Shown here one piece after another: positions 17,896 through 26,512 of a stretch of 64,000 nucleotides of DNA; positions within the stretch are counted from its first letter, which is position 1, and every line of letters starts with the position of its first letter. A program made the translations under genes and the position numbers. The stretch is from Labilibaculum sp041595635. GTDB taxonomy: Bacteria; Bacteroidota; Bacteroidia; Bacteroidales; Marinifilaceae. The stretch covers positions 62,001 to 126,000 of the forward strand of contig NZ_JBFHJW010000001.1 in assembly GCF_041595635.1 (NCBI RefSeq). Reading direction: 5' to 3'. The notes under the pieces are model-generated. The model made no database searches. It worked only from the letters and a program-made list of their open reading frames with translations, and had not been told where the DNA came from.

Positions 17896-17981
17896 TTTCA
17901 ATCTAATTAAGTTCTACAATAACAGATTAAAAGTACAAAATAGGCCAAAATATTCCGAGTTAAATTCTTTTAAAAAGTATT

Positions 17982-18011
17982 AAAAAAGCTGCCTACAAAA
18001 TAAGCAGCTTT
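17982..18011 (-). terminator. Intrinsic terminator after the small membrane protein pair
   Basis: AAAGCTGC (17985-17992) pairs with GCAGCTTT (18004-18011); the minus strand continues into a T run (complement of 17982-17987). Confidence 0.85.
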
Positions 18012-18032
18012 GAATTTATCGCAAGAAAATAT

Positions 18033-18539
18033 TTATTTCATGTGTTTGAGATTTACTGCGTAAAGAATCACAAATAAGGCTGTAATTCCTGCGCTGACCA
18101 TTGTCATAAATAGTGTTGCATCAAAATCGATAAGCGCTAAGGGTACCAATATCCAAAATAAATTCGCGCCTAAATATAGATAAAAACCATTTTTCTTTAA
18201 TTTGAACATCATAAATACGCCTAAAAGGCTGAGTAGTGCAAATAAGCAATTTGCTCCAGTTATTATCCCTAAATTTTGTGACATTTTTTCAAGTTGAATC
18301 AGGCTGTTTTGTGCATTGGTATACATAAAACCAGAATCCATTCCTGCATCTTCTAATTGCTCTAGAACTAGGCTTAGTTTTTCAGCATTTTTTGGATAGC
18401 TGCTTTCAAATGTAGCAAATTGATACAGTGAATTCAATAATCCAAATCCACCACTACCAATAAAAGATAGAATACAAAGAACCGTTAGGAAAGTTGGTCT
18501 TTTTTTTGGTGTTGTGATAGTTGTTACATTTTCTTCCAT
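18033..18539 (-). CDS. Small integral membrane protein, paralogue of next gene
   Basis: 168 residues, about four transmembrane helices, function unknown. After a short polar N terminus comes the signature KKRPTFLTVLCILSFIGSG, also present in the neighbouring protein (KQRPALITILCILTFIGSG). A hydrophilic loop of about 45 residues follows the first helix, then three closely spaced helices ending in LYAVNLKHMK. No catalytic motif. It starts 27 bases after the end of its paralogue, so the two are almost surely one transcript, closed by a hairpin terminator. A tandem duplication that has since diverged is the simplest explanation. Confidence 0.75.
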   Translation of the reverse strand: MEENVTTITTPKKRPTFLTVLCILSFIGSGGFGLLNSLYQFATFESSYPKNAEKLSLVLEQLEDAGMDSGFMYTNAQNSLIQLEKMSQNLGIITGANCLFALLSLLGVFMMFKLKKNGFYLYLGANLFWILVPLALIDFDATLFMTMVSAGITALFVILYAVNLKHMK

Positions 18540-18566
18540 TAGATTTTTATTTTTAGGGGTTAGTAA

Positions 18567-19046
18567 TTAGTTCATTTTGGTAAGGTTAATGGCATAAAGA
18601 GCAATAAACAATATTGTAAATACACTGCTAAAAAGGATTCCCATATTTGTAAATAGGTTAAAGCCAAGAAATGCTGGTGCAACAAATAAAAGTAAGATTT
18701 GAGCTGTTGTGTACATATAAAAACCAACTTTTTTTAATTGAAACATGAGTATTGCGCCTGTTAAACTAGCAGCATACAATAGAAATTTAACGAGCGAAAT
18801 TTCAAAAAGATGATGAATGGCTTTTTGTCCCATTATCAATGCTTGTTCTACTAATTCGCTTGTAAAATCATCCTGAATGTTGTTTAGGGTCATTTCAAAA
18901 AAATCAGGTTCGAAAAAATTTGTAATGGGCGACAAAATCATGCTAATTAGGTTACCAACAATGCCAAAACCACTTCCAATAAAAGTTAAAATGCATAATA
19001 TTGTTATCAATGCAGGTCTTTGTTTTGTTGTTTCGATGATTTCCAT
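18567..19046 (-). CDS. Small integral membrane protein, paralogue of previous gene
   Basis: 159 residues with the same plan as its neighbour: a short polar start, the shared QRPALITILCILTFIGSG helix, an amphipathic loop, and three C-terminal helices ending in LYAINLTKMN. Similar proteins occur in Bacteroidota as unnamed conserved membrane proteins; I cannot assign a role. Start ATG at 19046. It is the first gene of the pair. The 437-base gap upstream, toward glyA, must hold its promoter. Confidence 0.75.
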   Translation of the reverse strand: MEIIETTKQRPALITILCILTFIGSGFGIVGNLISMILSPITNFFEPDFFEMTLNNIQDDFTSELVEQALIMGQKAIHHLFEISLVKFLLYAASLTGAILMFQLKKVGFYMYTTAQILLLFVAPAFLGFNLFTNMGILFSSVFTILFIALYAINLTKMN

Positions 19047-19483
19047 TGTGATATTTTTGGTTTAAATGCATTGTTAAATTTACAATAAATGCTTTAGCTT
19101 TTGCAAATGGATAGGAGTAAATTAGATTTTCTACAAATATTAGAGGTCCAATTGCGATTTTTACAGGTTGATTTTTTGGAAACTTTTTTAGGTTTTAGAG
19201 AGAAAATAGGAGAAGCTTTGGCTGTTGAGATTACTGTTTTTTTATTGGCTGTATAAATATTCATCTAAGACTTTTAATTATGCAGGAAATAATTTTTTTA
19301 ATATGCTGATTTGTCTAATTTTGAAGCTGCACATTAGCAGATGCTATGAAATAGATATTTATGATTGTGCATCATCTTTACAAGGGGGAAATAGATACAT
19401 TAGAGCAAAGGAATTTTTGTTCCTTTAACATACTAACAACTCATTAATTTATTCCGATTTATTTCGGAAAAAGACAAACAACA
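19047..19483. other. 437-base divergent intergenic region upstream of glyA
   Basis: No gene is supported; a 67-codon frame at 19225-19428 has unlikely composition. Two small hairpins sit in front of glyA: AAAGGAA (19407-19413) / TTCCTTT (19420-19426) and TTCCGA (19452-19457) / TCGGAA (19464-19469). A TAATTTTG sequence at 19316-19323 fits a -7 box but lacks a clear -33 partner. No known glycine or folate riboswitch was recognised. Confidence 0.5.
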
Positions 19484-20764
19484 ATGGAAAGAGATATTCA
19501 AATTTTCGACCTAATTGATCAGGAATACCTACGTCAGAAAAGTGGTATTGAGTTAATTGCTTCTGAGAACTTCGTGAGCCAGCAAGTAATGGATGCAATG
19601 GGTTCATGCCTTACCAATAAATATGCCGAAGGTTATCCAGGAAAGAGATACTATGGTGGTTGCCAGATTGTAGATCAAACTGAGCAGTTAGCTATTGATA
19701 GAGCCTGTGAATTATTTGGTGCAGAGTATGCTAATGTGCAACCTCACTCGGGAGCTCAGGCAAATGCGGCTGTGTTTTATGCTTGTTTGCAGCCAGGTGA
19801 TACCTTTTTAGGATTGGATTTATCGCACGGAGGTCACCTGTCACACGGTTCTCCAGTGAATCTTTCGGGGAATTTATACAATCCAATTGCCTACCATGTA
19901 AAAGAAGAAACAGGAACTGTTGACTATGATGAATTAGAACAATTGGCGGCAGAGCACAAACCGAAAATGATTGTAGCAGGAGCTTCGGCCTATTCACGCG
20001 ATTGGGATTTTGTTCGTTTGCGTAAAATTGCCGATAAAGTAGGTTGTTTGTTGATGGCAGATATTGCTCACCCTGCAGGATTAATCGCTAAAGGATTGTT
20101 GAGTAATCCAATTCCTTACTGCCATATTGTAACAACAACTACACACAAAACCCTTCGTGGACCACGTGGTGGTTTGATTTTGATGGGAAAAGATTTTGAA
20201 AATCCATGGGGACAAAAAACACCAAAAGGTGAAGTGAAAATGATGTCTCAGGTTTTAAATTTTGCTGTTTTCCCAGGACAACAAGGAGGACCTCTTGAGC
20301 ATATTATTGCGGCTAAAGCGGTTGCTTTTGGAGAAGCGTTAACCGATTCCTACAAAGAATATGCAATTCAAATGCAAAAAAATGCTAAGGTTATGGCTTC
20401 AGAATTTATGCGTTTGGGTTACAAAGTGATTTCCGATGGTACCGATAATCATTCCATGTTGGTTGATTTACGTTCTAAATTTCCAGACATAACAGGAAAG
20501 AAAGTAGAAAACGTATTGGTGAAAGCTGATATCACAATCAATAAAAATATGGTCCCTTTCGATACTCGTTCTCCATTTTCAACTTCGGGTTTGCGTGTAG
20601 GAACACCTGCCATTACCACTCGTGGTTTAAAAGAAGAGCACATGCCCGTAATCGTTCAGATGATTGATGAGGTAATTAGCAATATCGATAATGAAGAAGT
20701 AATTGCTTCGGTTCGTGAGCGTGTAAACGAAATGATGTGCGAACGTCCGATGTTTGCTTACTAA
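19484..20764 (+). CDS. glyA: Serine hydroxymethyltransferase
   Basis: PLP enzyme that interconverts serine and glycine and charges tetrahydrofolate with a one-carbon unit. Seen: the N-terminal GIELIASENFVS and YAEGYPGKRYYGGC motifs, HSGAQAN at 88-94, and the PLP lysine Lys222 in TTTTHKTLRGPRGG. The 426 residues are the normal bacterial length. The ATG at 19484 is followed by the typical MERDIQIFDLI start. It stands alone, with a 437-base upstream region and its own intrinsic terminator. Cytoplasmic. Confidence 0.97.
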   Translation: MERDIQIFDLIDQEYLRQKSGIELIASENFVSQQVMDAMGSCLTNKYAEGYPGKRYYGGCQIVDQTEQLAIDRACELFGAEYANVQPHSGAQANAAVFYACLQPGDTFLGLDLSHGGHLSHGSPVNLSGNLYNPIAYHVKEETGTVDYDELEQLAAEHKPKMIVAGASAYSRDWDFVRLRKIADKVGCLLMADIAHPAGLIAKGLLSNPIPYCHIVTTTTHKTLRGPRGGLILMGKDFENPWGQKTPKGEVKMMSQVLNFAVFPGQQGGPLEHIIAAKAVAFGEALTDSYKEYAIQMQKNAKVMASEFMRLGYKVISDGTDNHSMLVDLRSKFPDITGKKVENVLVKADITINKNMVPFDTRSPFSTSGLRVGTPAITTRGLKEEHMPVIVQMIDEVISNIDNEEVIASVRERVNEMMCERPMFAY

Positions 20765-20786
20765 AATGATTGTAACAATATAAATG

Positions 20787-20818
20787 AAAAGAGGAGGATT
20801 TAGTTCTCCTCTTTTTTT
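20787..20818 (+). terminator. Intrinsic terminator of glyA
   Basis: AAAAGAGGAG pairs with CTCCTCTTTT around a 9-base loop, followed by T residues. The T run overlaps the probable -33 element of the next promoter. Confidence 0.9.
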
Positions 20819-20835
20819 GTGTAATTTTTTTTTAT

Positions 20836-20843
20836 TATTTTTG
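20836..20843 (+). promoter_or_regulatory. Putative -7 promoter element for the TetR/oxidase pair
   Basis: TATTTTTG matches TAnnTTTG exactly; a TTTG at 20816-20819 lies 16 bases upstream as a possible -33 element. Transcription would start near 20850, only about 17 bases before the ATG. Confidence 0.6.
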
Positions 20844-20846
20844 TAG

Positions 20847-20858
20847 TAGACCAGTCTA
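20847..20858 (+). promoter_or_regulatory. Palindromic operator candidate for the TetR regulator
   Basis: TAGACCAGTCTA is an inverted repeat (TAGAC, two bases, GTCTA) placed 3 bases after the -7 box, across the predicted transcription start. This position is ideal for autorepression. From memory it resembles the TAGACC-type box bound by the Bacillus LmrA/YxaF TetR repressors. Confidence 0.6.
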
Positions 20859-20866
20859 TTATTACT

Positions 20867-21457
20867 ATGAAAACCAACACGAAACAGAAAATTTTAGATG
20901 CCGGTGTTCGATTAATGCATGAAAAAGGCTTTAATGATACTGGATTACAGGAAATTTTGAAAGAAGCCAGTGTTCCCAAAGGATCATTTTATTTCTATTT
21001 TAAGAATAAGCAGGATTTTGGCATACAGGTTATCGATTGTTTTTTTCAACATTTTAAATCTGTTTTAAACAGATTTACAGAAGATGCATCGATGCCCCAT
21101 GTTCAGAGACTGCAAACATTTTTTAGTGGATTTTTGGATTTTTTTGTGAATGGAGATTTTAAGGGGGGATGCCCCATAGGTAATTTTACTCTTGAAATGG
21201 CTGATGTGAATGAAGATTTTCGCGAGCATTTAAATTTAATCCTAGAGCAGTCTATTGACTTAATTGCTAATCAAATTAAATATGCTCAGGAAAAAAAGGA
21301 AATCCAAAATGTGGATGATCCTAAAACTTTGGCCGAGTTTATCTTTTTTAGCTGGGAAGGAATGATCATGCAGATGAAAGTTAGTAAAGACAGAAAACAT
21401 TTGGAGCAATTCAATTGCTTTGTATTTAATCAATTAATAAGAAACAATAAAATGTAA
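20867..21457 (+). CDS. TetR/AcrR family transcriptional regulator
   Basis: 196-residue repressor with an N-terminal helix-turn-helix (about residues 10-55; TGLQEILKEASVPKGSFYFYF is the usual TetR pattern) and an all-helical ligand domain. The C-terminal part contains GGCPIGNFTLEMADVNEDFREHL, a motif I associate with the LmrA/YxaF-like subgroup of TetR proteins. The ligand cannot be inferred. It is followed after three bases by a flavin-type oxidase gene, so the pair is one operon, and a palindrome overlapping its own promoter suggests it represses both. Start ATG at 20867. Confidence 0.92.
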   Translation: MKTNTKQKILDAGVRLMHEKGFNDTGLQEILKEASVPKGSFYFYFKNKQDFGIQVIDCFFQHFKSVLNRFTEDASMPHVQRLQTFFSGFLDFFVNGDFKGGCPIGNFTLEMADVNEDFREHLNLILEQSIDLIANQIKYAQEKKEIQNVDDPKTLAEFIFFSWEGMIMQMKVSKDRKHLEQFNCFVFNQLIRNNKM

Positions 21458-21460
21458 ACA

Positions 21461-21907
21461 ATGAGAGAAGAAACAGTTAAAAATATCGACAATTATTTGG
21501 GAGCACATAACTTACTAAGCCTTGCAACAATTTCTGTCGAAGGATTGCCAATGGCTCATAGTGTGGAGTATATTAACGAAGGCCATACAGTGTTTTTTAT
21601 TTCTCATAGAGGAACACGAAAAATTGCGAACATCAAGCAAAATTCGAAGGTTGCTTATACCGTTGATGAGGATTATCAGGATTGGTCTCTTATTCAGGGG
21701 ATTCAGATGATGGGGCATGCAAGTTTCGTTGAGGATAAGGAAGAAGCTGGTCGCTTAATGGGAATTTACATGAATAAATTCCCTCAGGTTGCTAATTTTC
21801 CTGCCGAAATGGTGAATGAAATGAGATTGGTAAAAATCGAGCCGTTTAGTGCGAGATATATTGATAGTACAAAAGGAATGGGATACACCGAAACAATTGA
21901 ATACTAA
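21461..21907 (+). CDS. Pyridoxamine 5'-phosphate oxidase-like FMN-binding split-barrel protein
   Basis: 148 residues with the split-barrel flavin-binding fold: LLSLATISVEGLPMAHSVEY in the first strands, then TVFFISHRGTRKIANIKQNSKVAYTV, the region that contacts the FMN phosphate in this superfamily. It is shorter than true PdxH and lacks its C-terminal signature, so it is not a vitamin B6 enzyme; relatives reduce F420 or flavin substrates, quinones or heme. It follows the TetR gene by three bases and is probably its regulatory target. Cytoplasmic; substrate unknown. Confidence 0.82.
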   Translation: MREETVKNIDNYLGAHNLLSLATISVEGLPMAHSVEYINEGHTVFFISHRGTRKIANIKQNSKVAYTVDEDYQDWSLIQGIQMMGHASFVEDKEEAGRLMGIYMNKFPQVANFPAEMVNEMRLVKIEPFSARYIDSTKGMGYTETIEY

Positions 21908-21927
21908 ATGCAAATTATTTTTGAATG

Positions 21928-21958
21928 AAATGGACCCAAAAGGTCCATTTTGTTTTTT
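21928..21958 (+). terminator. Intrinsic terminator of the TetR/oxidase operon
   Basis: AAATGGACC (21928-21936) pairs with GGTCCATTT (21942-21950) around a 5-base loop, followed by TG and six T. Confidence 0.9.
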
Positions 21959-22014
21959 AACATATTTTGTGTTGATTTTTATTCTTAGTTTAAAAGTCTA
22001 AAAATGATGAAAAT

Positions 22015-22791
22015 ATGGAGTGGTATTACTATTTGTTAATTGTGTTAGTAGGTGTTTTTGCTGGTTTTTTAAACACCCTTGCAGGAAGTGGTTCAATTAT
22101 TAGTTTAGCAATGTTGATGTTTATGGGACTTCCTGCCAATGTTGCCAATGGAACCAATCGTATTGCTATAATATTGCAAAATATGGTGGGTGTAAGTAGC
22201 TTTAAAAAACAAAAAGTATTTTCCTTTAAAGAAGGGATATGGCTTGCACTTCCTGCCATTGTTGGATCGGTATTAGGAGCGAGTTTGGCCGTGGAAATCA
22301 ATGAAGAAATGATGCAAAAAACAATTGGAGCTTTGCTCATATTCTTGTTTTTAATTGTGCTTTACAAGCCAGATGCCTGGGTGAAAGGACAAGCTGGCTT
22401 AGTTCGATCCAAACCAAGTATTGTACAAGTAGTAATTTTCTTTTTTATAGGAGTGTACGGTGGCTTTATTCAAGCTGGAGTTGGCTTCTTTTTACTATCG
22501 GGGTTGGTATTAGGTGCTGGTTACGATTTGGTTAAAGCCAATGCAATTAAAGCGCTTATTATTCTTCTTTACACTCTATTTGCTTTAATTGTTTTTATTA
22601 TGAATGATCAGGTTGATTACAAGATTGGTTTTATTTTGGCCATAGGAAACATGATTGGAGCTTATATTGCAGCTAATTTTGCAGTGAGTTGGGGTGCAAA
22701 ATTTGTACGTTACATTCTTCTGGCAGTAATTATTTTTGCTTCCTTAAAATTTCTGGGGGTTTATGAAATGTTGGGATTGCTAGCTTCTTAG
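22015..22791 (+). CDS. TauE/SafE family sulfite/organosulfonate exporter-like permease
   Basis: 258-residue polytopic membrane protein with about eight helices. The two internal repeats of the family are visible: GFLNTLAGSGS in the first half and GGFIQAGVGFFLL in the second. TauE/SafE (DUF81) members export sulfite, sulfoacetate and related anions, but the substrate cannot be read from sequence. It has no metabolic neighbour. Start ATG at 22015. Its stop codon overlaps, by four bases on the opposite strand, the stop of the TonB-like gene. Confidence 0.88.
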   Translation: MEWYYYLLIVLVGVFAGFLNTLAGSGSIISLAMLMFMGLPANVANGTNRIAIILQNMVGVSSFKKQKVFSFKEGIWLALPAIVGSVLGASLAVEINEEMMQKTIGALLIFLFLIVLYKPDAWVKGQAGLVRSKPSIVQVVIFFFIGVYGGFIQAGVGFFLLSGLVLGAGYDLVKANAIKALIILLYTLFALIVFIMNDQVDYKIGFILAIGNMIGAYIAANFAVSWGAKFVRYILLAVIIFASLKFLGVYEMLGLLAS

Positions 22792-23723
22792 TCCAATTGA
22801 AAATGATAGGTAATACTTCCCTGCTGATAAGCCGGGGCAGTATTATCTGAATTAAAAGTCGCTTTCATAGCTGCTTTTTTTGCCGCATCGAATAGTGTAG
22901 AGTTACTGGTTGTAGATCCTGGCATTCCAGGGCGTGCACTTACCACTTTACCTGTTTTGTCTACTGTTATTTCTACTACTACCTTTCCACTTTCCTGAAG
23001 TTGGTATTGTGGTTTAGGAATGGAAAGTGAGTTTCGACCACTTAACGAGTAGGAAACGCCTTTGCTGCCCAAACCTGAGCCAGTATAATTATCTGAATCA
23101 ACCGATCCGTTGGGTGCACCTTGATTTCCCGATGAGCTGCTTATTCCTTGTGATGAATTGCTCGAGTTTCCCTGACCGAATACATTTTTTGCTTTGTTGT
23201 TAATGTTGGCAATTTTTTCTTGTCTTTCGGCTTTTCTTATTCGTTCAATTTCAGCCAAACGTTGTCTTTCGGCTTCTTGTTGTTTTTGTATTTCCTCTTG
23301 TCGTTTCTTTTCTTGCTCAATTTTTTGAAGTCTGTCTTGTTCTTCCTTTATCTTCTTATTTTTTTCGATTTCTGCTTTTTTAGCGGCTATTTTTTTTGCC
23401 GAAGGTATATATGAAGCATCCTCAGTATCTTGTGTTAAGATTTTTTCGCTTGCTATACTTTTTGATTGTTCTGCTTTACTTGCCGACTGTTGAGCTTGTA
23501 CTGCGGGAGAAGAAACTGCAGATACAGATTTACTCGCTCGGGAAGGAGCTGGATCTCTTTGTCCAAAGCCTTGGTTCGAATTTCCAAAATTAATTAGAAT
23601 ACCTTCCTCTTCAGGCAAGGGAAGAGGAGTACTGAATCCCAGAAAAAACAAAAGGGCAAGCAAAGCTATGTGAAATCCAATTGTCCCCACAAATCCTAAT
23701 CGTTTACCCTTCGAGTTACTCAT
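22788..23723 (-). CDS. tonB: TonB/TolA-like energy transducer
   Basis: 311 residues: a cytoplasmic start, a single transmembrane anchor (about 10-32), a long Lys/Glu/Gln-rich coiled coil (about 115-175), a Ser/Gly/Asn linker and a C-terminal TonB-type domain with the strand VVVEITVDKTGKVVSARPG. The coiled-coil middle looks more like TolA than a proline-rich TonB, so a Tol-type role in outer-membrane maintenance is possible. It is the last gene of exbB-exbD-tonB with gaps of 7 and 9 bases. It would transmit the ion gradient to outer-membrane partners. No tolB or pal follows. Confidence 0.88.
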   Translation of the reverse strand: MSNSKGKRLGFVGTIGFHIALLALLFFLGFSTPLPLPEEEGILINFGNSNQGFGQRDPAPSRASKSVSAVSSPAVQAQQSASKAEQSKSIASEKILTQDTEDASYIPSAKKIAAKKAEIEKNKKIKEEQDRLQKIEQEKKRQEEIQKQQEAERQRLAEIERIRKAERQEKIANINNKAKNVFGQGNSSNSSQGISSSSGNQGAPNGSVDSDNYTGSGLGSKGVSYSLSGRNSLSIPKPQYQLQESGKVVVEITVDKTGKVVSARPGMPGSTTSNSTLFDAAKKAAMKATFNSDNTAPAYQQGSITYHFQLD

Positions 23724-23732
23724 TGTTATCTT

Positions 23733-24125
23733 TTATTTAGCTCTGGTAGCTAAGATTAATTTGTACTTATTATTTTTTGCTATATTCATTACTTTAACAA
23801 CCTGTTCAACAGGAACAGATTGGTCGGCGTGCAAAGAAATAGTTGGATCTTCTTCTCGGGACAAACGTTTTTGCAAGCGATTTTCTAATTGAGAAAATGG
23901 AACAGCACTGGTTTCGATAAAAAAATTATTGTTTTTATCGATAGAAACCGTTGTGATTGGTTTGGCCGCTGTTTGATTTTTACTTTGTGGTAAGAGTAAT
24001 TTTAGCGCATTAGGAGCGATAAGTGTTGAAGTTACCATGAAGAATATCAGTAACAGGAACACAATGTCAGTCATTGATGACATACTAAAATTAGGGTTTA
24101 CCTTATTTCTGTTTTTTAATGCCAT
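23733..24125 (-). CDS. exbD: ExbD/TolR family proton-channel subunit
   Basis: 130 residues with one transmembrane helix carrying the essential aspartate (Asp20 in SMTDIVFLLLIFFMV), followed by a periplasmic domain with the SIDKNNNFFIE and ISLHADQSVPVEQVVKVM pattern of ExbD/TolR. Together with the ExbB homologue it forms the ion-conducting motor of the inner membrane. It lies between the ExbB-like and TonB-like genes with very short gaps. Start ATG at 24125. Confidence 0.94.
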   Translation of the reverse strand: MALKNRNKVNPNFSMSSMTDIVFLLLIFFMVTSTLIAPNALKLLLPQSKNQTAAKPITTVSIDKNNNFFIETSAVPFSQLENRLQKRLSREEDPTISLHADQSVPVEQVVKVMNIAKNNKYKLILATRAK

Positions 24126-24132
24126 AAGACGA

Positions 24133-24843
24133 TTACTTAACTGGTTCGTTCAACAAATCCATAAATTCGGTTGTAGTGGCTTCCATGGTAAATACTACTT
24201 TTTCAACTTTTGCAACCAAAATATTGTAAGCAAAGTAGGCAATAATTCCTACAATAAGACCTGCAACAGTAGTTACCATAGCGGTATAAATACCATGGGA
24301 TAGAAGCGATACATCAATATTATTTCCTGCATTGGACATATCGTAGAAAGCTTGAATCATTCCCATAACTGTTCCCAGAAAACCAATCATAGGTGCTGCA
24401 CCTGCCACTGTTGCAAGGGTTGCTAAGTTTTTTTCGAGTTTCGACACTTCAAGATTTCCAATGTTTTCAATGGCGGCATTCACATCATTCAGCGGACGAC
24501 CAATTCTTTTGATACCTTTCGAAATCATTCTTGATACTGGAGTATCATTCGATTGGCAAAGTGCTATGGCCGAGTCCATTTTCCCGTCATGAATGTAATC
24601 TTTAATTCGGTTCATAAAATTCGAATCGACCTTTGATGCTCTTCGGATTGCATAGAATCTTTCGAAGAATATATACATCGCGATGGCAGAAAGGAATAAG
24701 ATAGGAACCATAATCCAGCCTCCTTTAAAGGCTAAATCGATAAAGTTAAGTGAAATTTCGGTGGCTTCGGCGCCTTGTTGGTCAATTAAGGCTTCATTTT
24801 CTACCGCAGTTTGAATTCCAGCTAAAATCAAAAGATAATTCAT
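24133..24843 (-). CDS. exbB: ExbB/TolQ/MotA family motor protein
   Basis: Inner-membrane subunit with three helices: one at about 30-50 and two at the C-terminal half, where ATVAGAAPMIGFLGTVMGMIQAF is the characteristic MotA/TolQ/ExbB motif. The ATG at 24843 gives 236 residues; an in-frame TTG five codons upstream is not needed. It is the first gene of the exbB-exbD-tonB operon. It probably works with ExbD to couple the proton or sodium gradient to the TonB/TolA-like protein. Confidence 0.94.
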   Translation of the reverse strand: MNYLLILAGIQTAVENEALIDQQGAEATEISLNFIDLAFKGGWIMVPILFLSAIAMYIFFERFYAIRRASKVDSNFMNRIKDYIHDGKMDSAIALCQSNDTPVSRMISKGIKRIGRPLNDVNAAIENIGNLEVSKLEKNLATLATVAGAAPMIGFLGTVMGMIQAFYDMSNAGNNIDVSLLSHGIYTAMVTTVAGLIVGIIAYFAYNILVAKVEKVVFTMEATTTEFMDLLNEPVK

Positions 24844-24874
24844 ATTTACTATTTTCAAGTTAAATCTTACACAT

Positions 24875-24910
24875 AAAAAAACGAGATATAATATTGAATA
24901 TTATATCTCG
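24875..24910 (-). terminator. Intrinsic terminator of nhaD
   Basis: A 13-bp AT-rich stem (CGAGATATAATAT from 24882, with its complement ending at 24910) around a 3-base loop; the minus strand runs into seven T. It separates nhaD from the exbB operon. Confidence 0.88.
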
Positions 24911-24964
24911 CTAAATTAATATTATTGTTTTTGATTCCTCACACAAATATGGGAAATTATGATT

Positions 24965-26353
24965 TTAGTGCAATAAGATTGCCTGAAGGTAATAAACCCC
25001 AGCACCGGAAAGGTATCCGATAAAGGCAAGAAGAGAAATTTTCTTGAAATACCAGATGAAATCTATTTTTTCCATTCCCATGGCAGCTACTCCGGCAGCC
25101 GAACCAATAATTAAGATACTTCCTCCTGTACCAGCACAGTAAGCTAAGAATTCCCAGAATAAACCATCTTGTACGAAGTTAGAAGCGTATCCAACTGCTC
25201 CAGCGGCTTCAATTGGGTACATACCCATTGCACCTGCTACTAAAGGAACATTATCAACAATTGAAGAAAGAACTCCGATAATAAGGTTGATGATGTAAAT
25301 ATCATGAACATTGTCGTTCAACCATTGAGCAAGGATATCAAGATGACCAGCTGATTGTAAACTTGAAACAGCAGAAAGAATCCCTAAGAAGAATAATACG
25401 GTAGGAACATCAACTTTCTTCAAAACGCCAGTTACATTTAGTCTGCTTTTAAATTCACTATCCTTATGCTTGTGCATAATTTCAGTAACTACCCACATTA
25501 ATCCAAGGCCAAACAACATTCCTAAATAAGGAGGAAGGTGAGTAACTGTTTTAAATACAGGAACGAATAGTAAAGAAGATACACCTAAACAAAGAATGAA
25601 TAATTGCTCTTTATGAGTAGTATATTCTTTACTGTCGCCATTTGACAATTGTGGACGAGTAACATCACCTTTTAAGTATGTACTTACAATCACTAGAGGA
25701 ACAAGCATGGTGAATAAGCTTGGAAGTATTACTCGAGTAATGATATTAAAAGTGGTAACCTGTCCACCAATCCAAAGCATAATGGTTGTAACATCGCCTA
25801 TAGGAGACCATGCACCACCAGCATTAGCTGCTAAAACAACCATAGAAGCAAAGAACCAACGATCTTTTTTATCGTCGATAAGCTTACGGATTAAGGCTAC
25901 AATTACAATAGTTGTTGTTAAATTATCCAATGCTGCTGACATAAAGAAAGTTAAGACACTTAGCACCCAAAGGAGTTTAATCTTATTGGTTGTTTTAATT
26001 TTATCAGTAATAATCTTAAACCCTTGATGTTGATCAACTATTTCAACAATTGTCATCGCTCCTAGTAGGAAGAATAAAATGGATGAAATTTCGGATAAAT
26101 GATGAAGAACTTCATGATGAGTAATGAAATATAACATCCCCTCATGTGTATCGGCAGCAGGATTTATTGCAACATATTCGTTCCAGGCTCTACTAACACC
26201 CGATGAAAGAATATCAATGCCACCAAATACATAAAGTGCCCAAGTTATTACTCCAATTAAAAGAGCCGAAGCTGCTTTGTCAATTTTTAGTGGGTGTTCT
26301 AAAGCAATAGCTGTGTAGCCAAGAACAAAAACCACAATCATTAATGTAAACAT
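24965..26353 (-). CDS. nhaD: Na+/H+ antiporter NhaD
   Basis: 462-residue inner-membrane antiporter of the NhaD/ArsB ion transporter superfamily with about 12-13 helices. Seen: N-terminal VLGYTAIALEHPLKIDKAASAL, AALDNLTTTIVIVALI (conserved Asp-Asn-Leu-Thr-Thr), GGAWSPIGDVTTIMLW, and SIVDNVPLVAGAMGMY near the C terminus, all typical of NhaD. It expels sodium or lithium in exchange for protons, which fits a marine lifestyle and a sodium-linked Rnf pump. It is a single-gene unit with its own terminator. Start ATG at 26353. Confidence 0.95.
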   Translation of the reverse strand: MFTLMIVVFVLGYTAIALEHPLKIDKAASALLIGVITWALYVFGGIDILSSGVSRAWNEYVAINPAADTHEGMLYFITHHEVLHHLSEISSILFFLLGAMTIVEIVDQHQGFKIITDKIKTTNKIKLLWVLSVLTFFMSAALDNLTTTIVIVALIRKLIDDKKDRWFFASMVVLAANAGGAWSPIGDVTTIMLWIGGQVTTFNIITRVILPSLFTMLVPLVIVSTYLKGDVTRPQLSNGDSKEYTTHKEQLFILCLGVSSLLFVPVFKTVTHLPPYLGMLFGLGLMWVVTEIMHKHKDSEFKSRLNVTGVLKKVDVPTVLFFLGILSAVSSLQSAGHLDILAQWLNDNVHDIYIINLIIGVLSSIVDNVPLVAGAMGMYPIEAAGAVGYASNFVQDGLFWEFLAYCAGTGGSILIIGSAAGVAAMGMEKIDFIWYFKKISLLAFIGYLSGAGVYYLQAILLH

Positions 26354-26512
26354 AGTAATGGATTATTTAGAATTAGTTATTTTTTTTTAAACAAAGTACT
26401 AAGATAATAATATTTGTAAATTTTAATCTGAGGCAATTAAATAAAAAAAAACCTTATTAATTCTGTTGAATAACATTGATCAAGGATTTTTAAAATTACT
26501 AAGGACTAGAAC

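Noticed and set aside
19225..19428. 67-codon frame upstream of glyA
   Set aside because: AT-rich sequence with unlikely amino acid mix, overlaps the small hairpin at 19407, no translation signal.
26440..26500. Terminator after tamB (A-run with CCTT and AAGGATTTTT)
   Set aside because: Short stem with a mismatch and a loop of about 35 bases; too weak to call.
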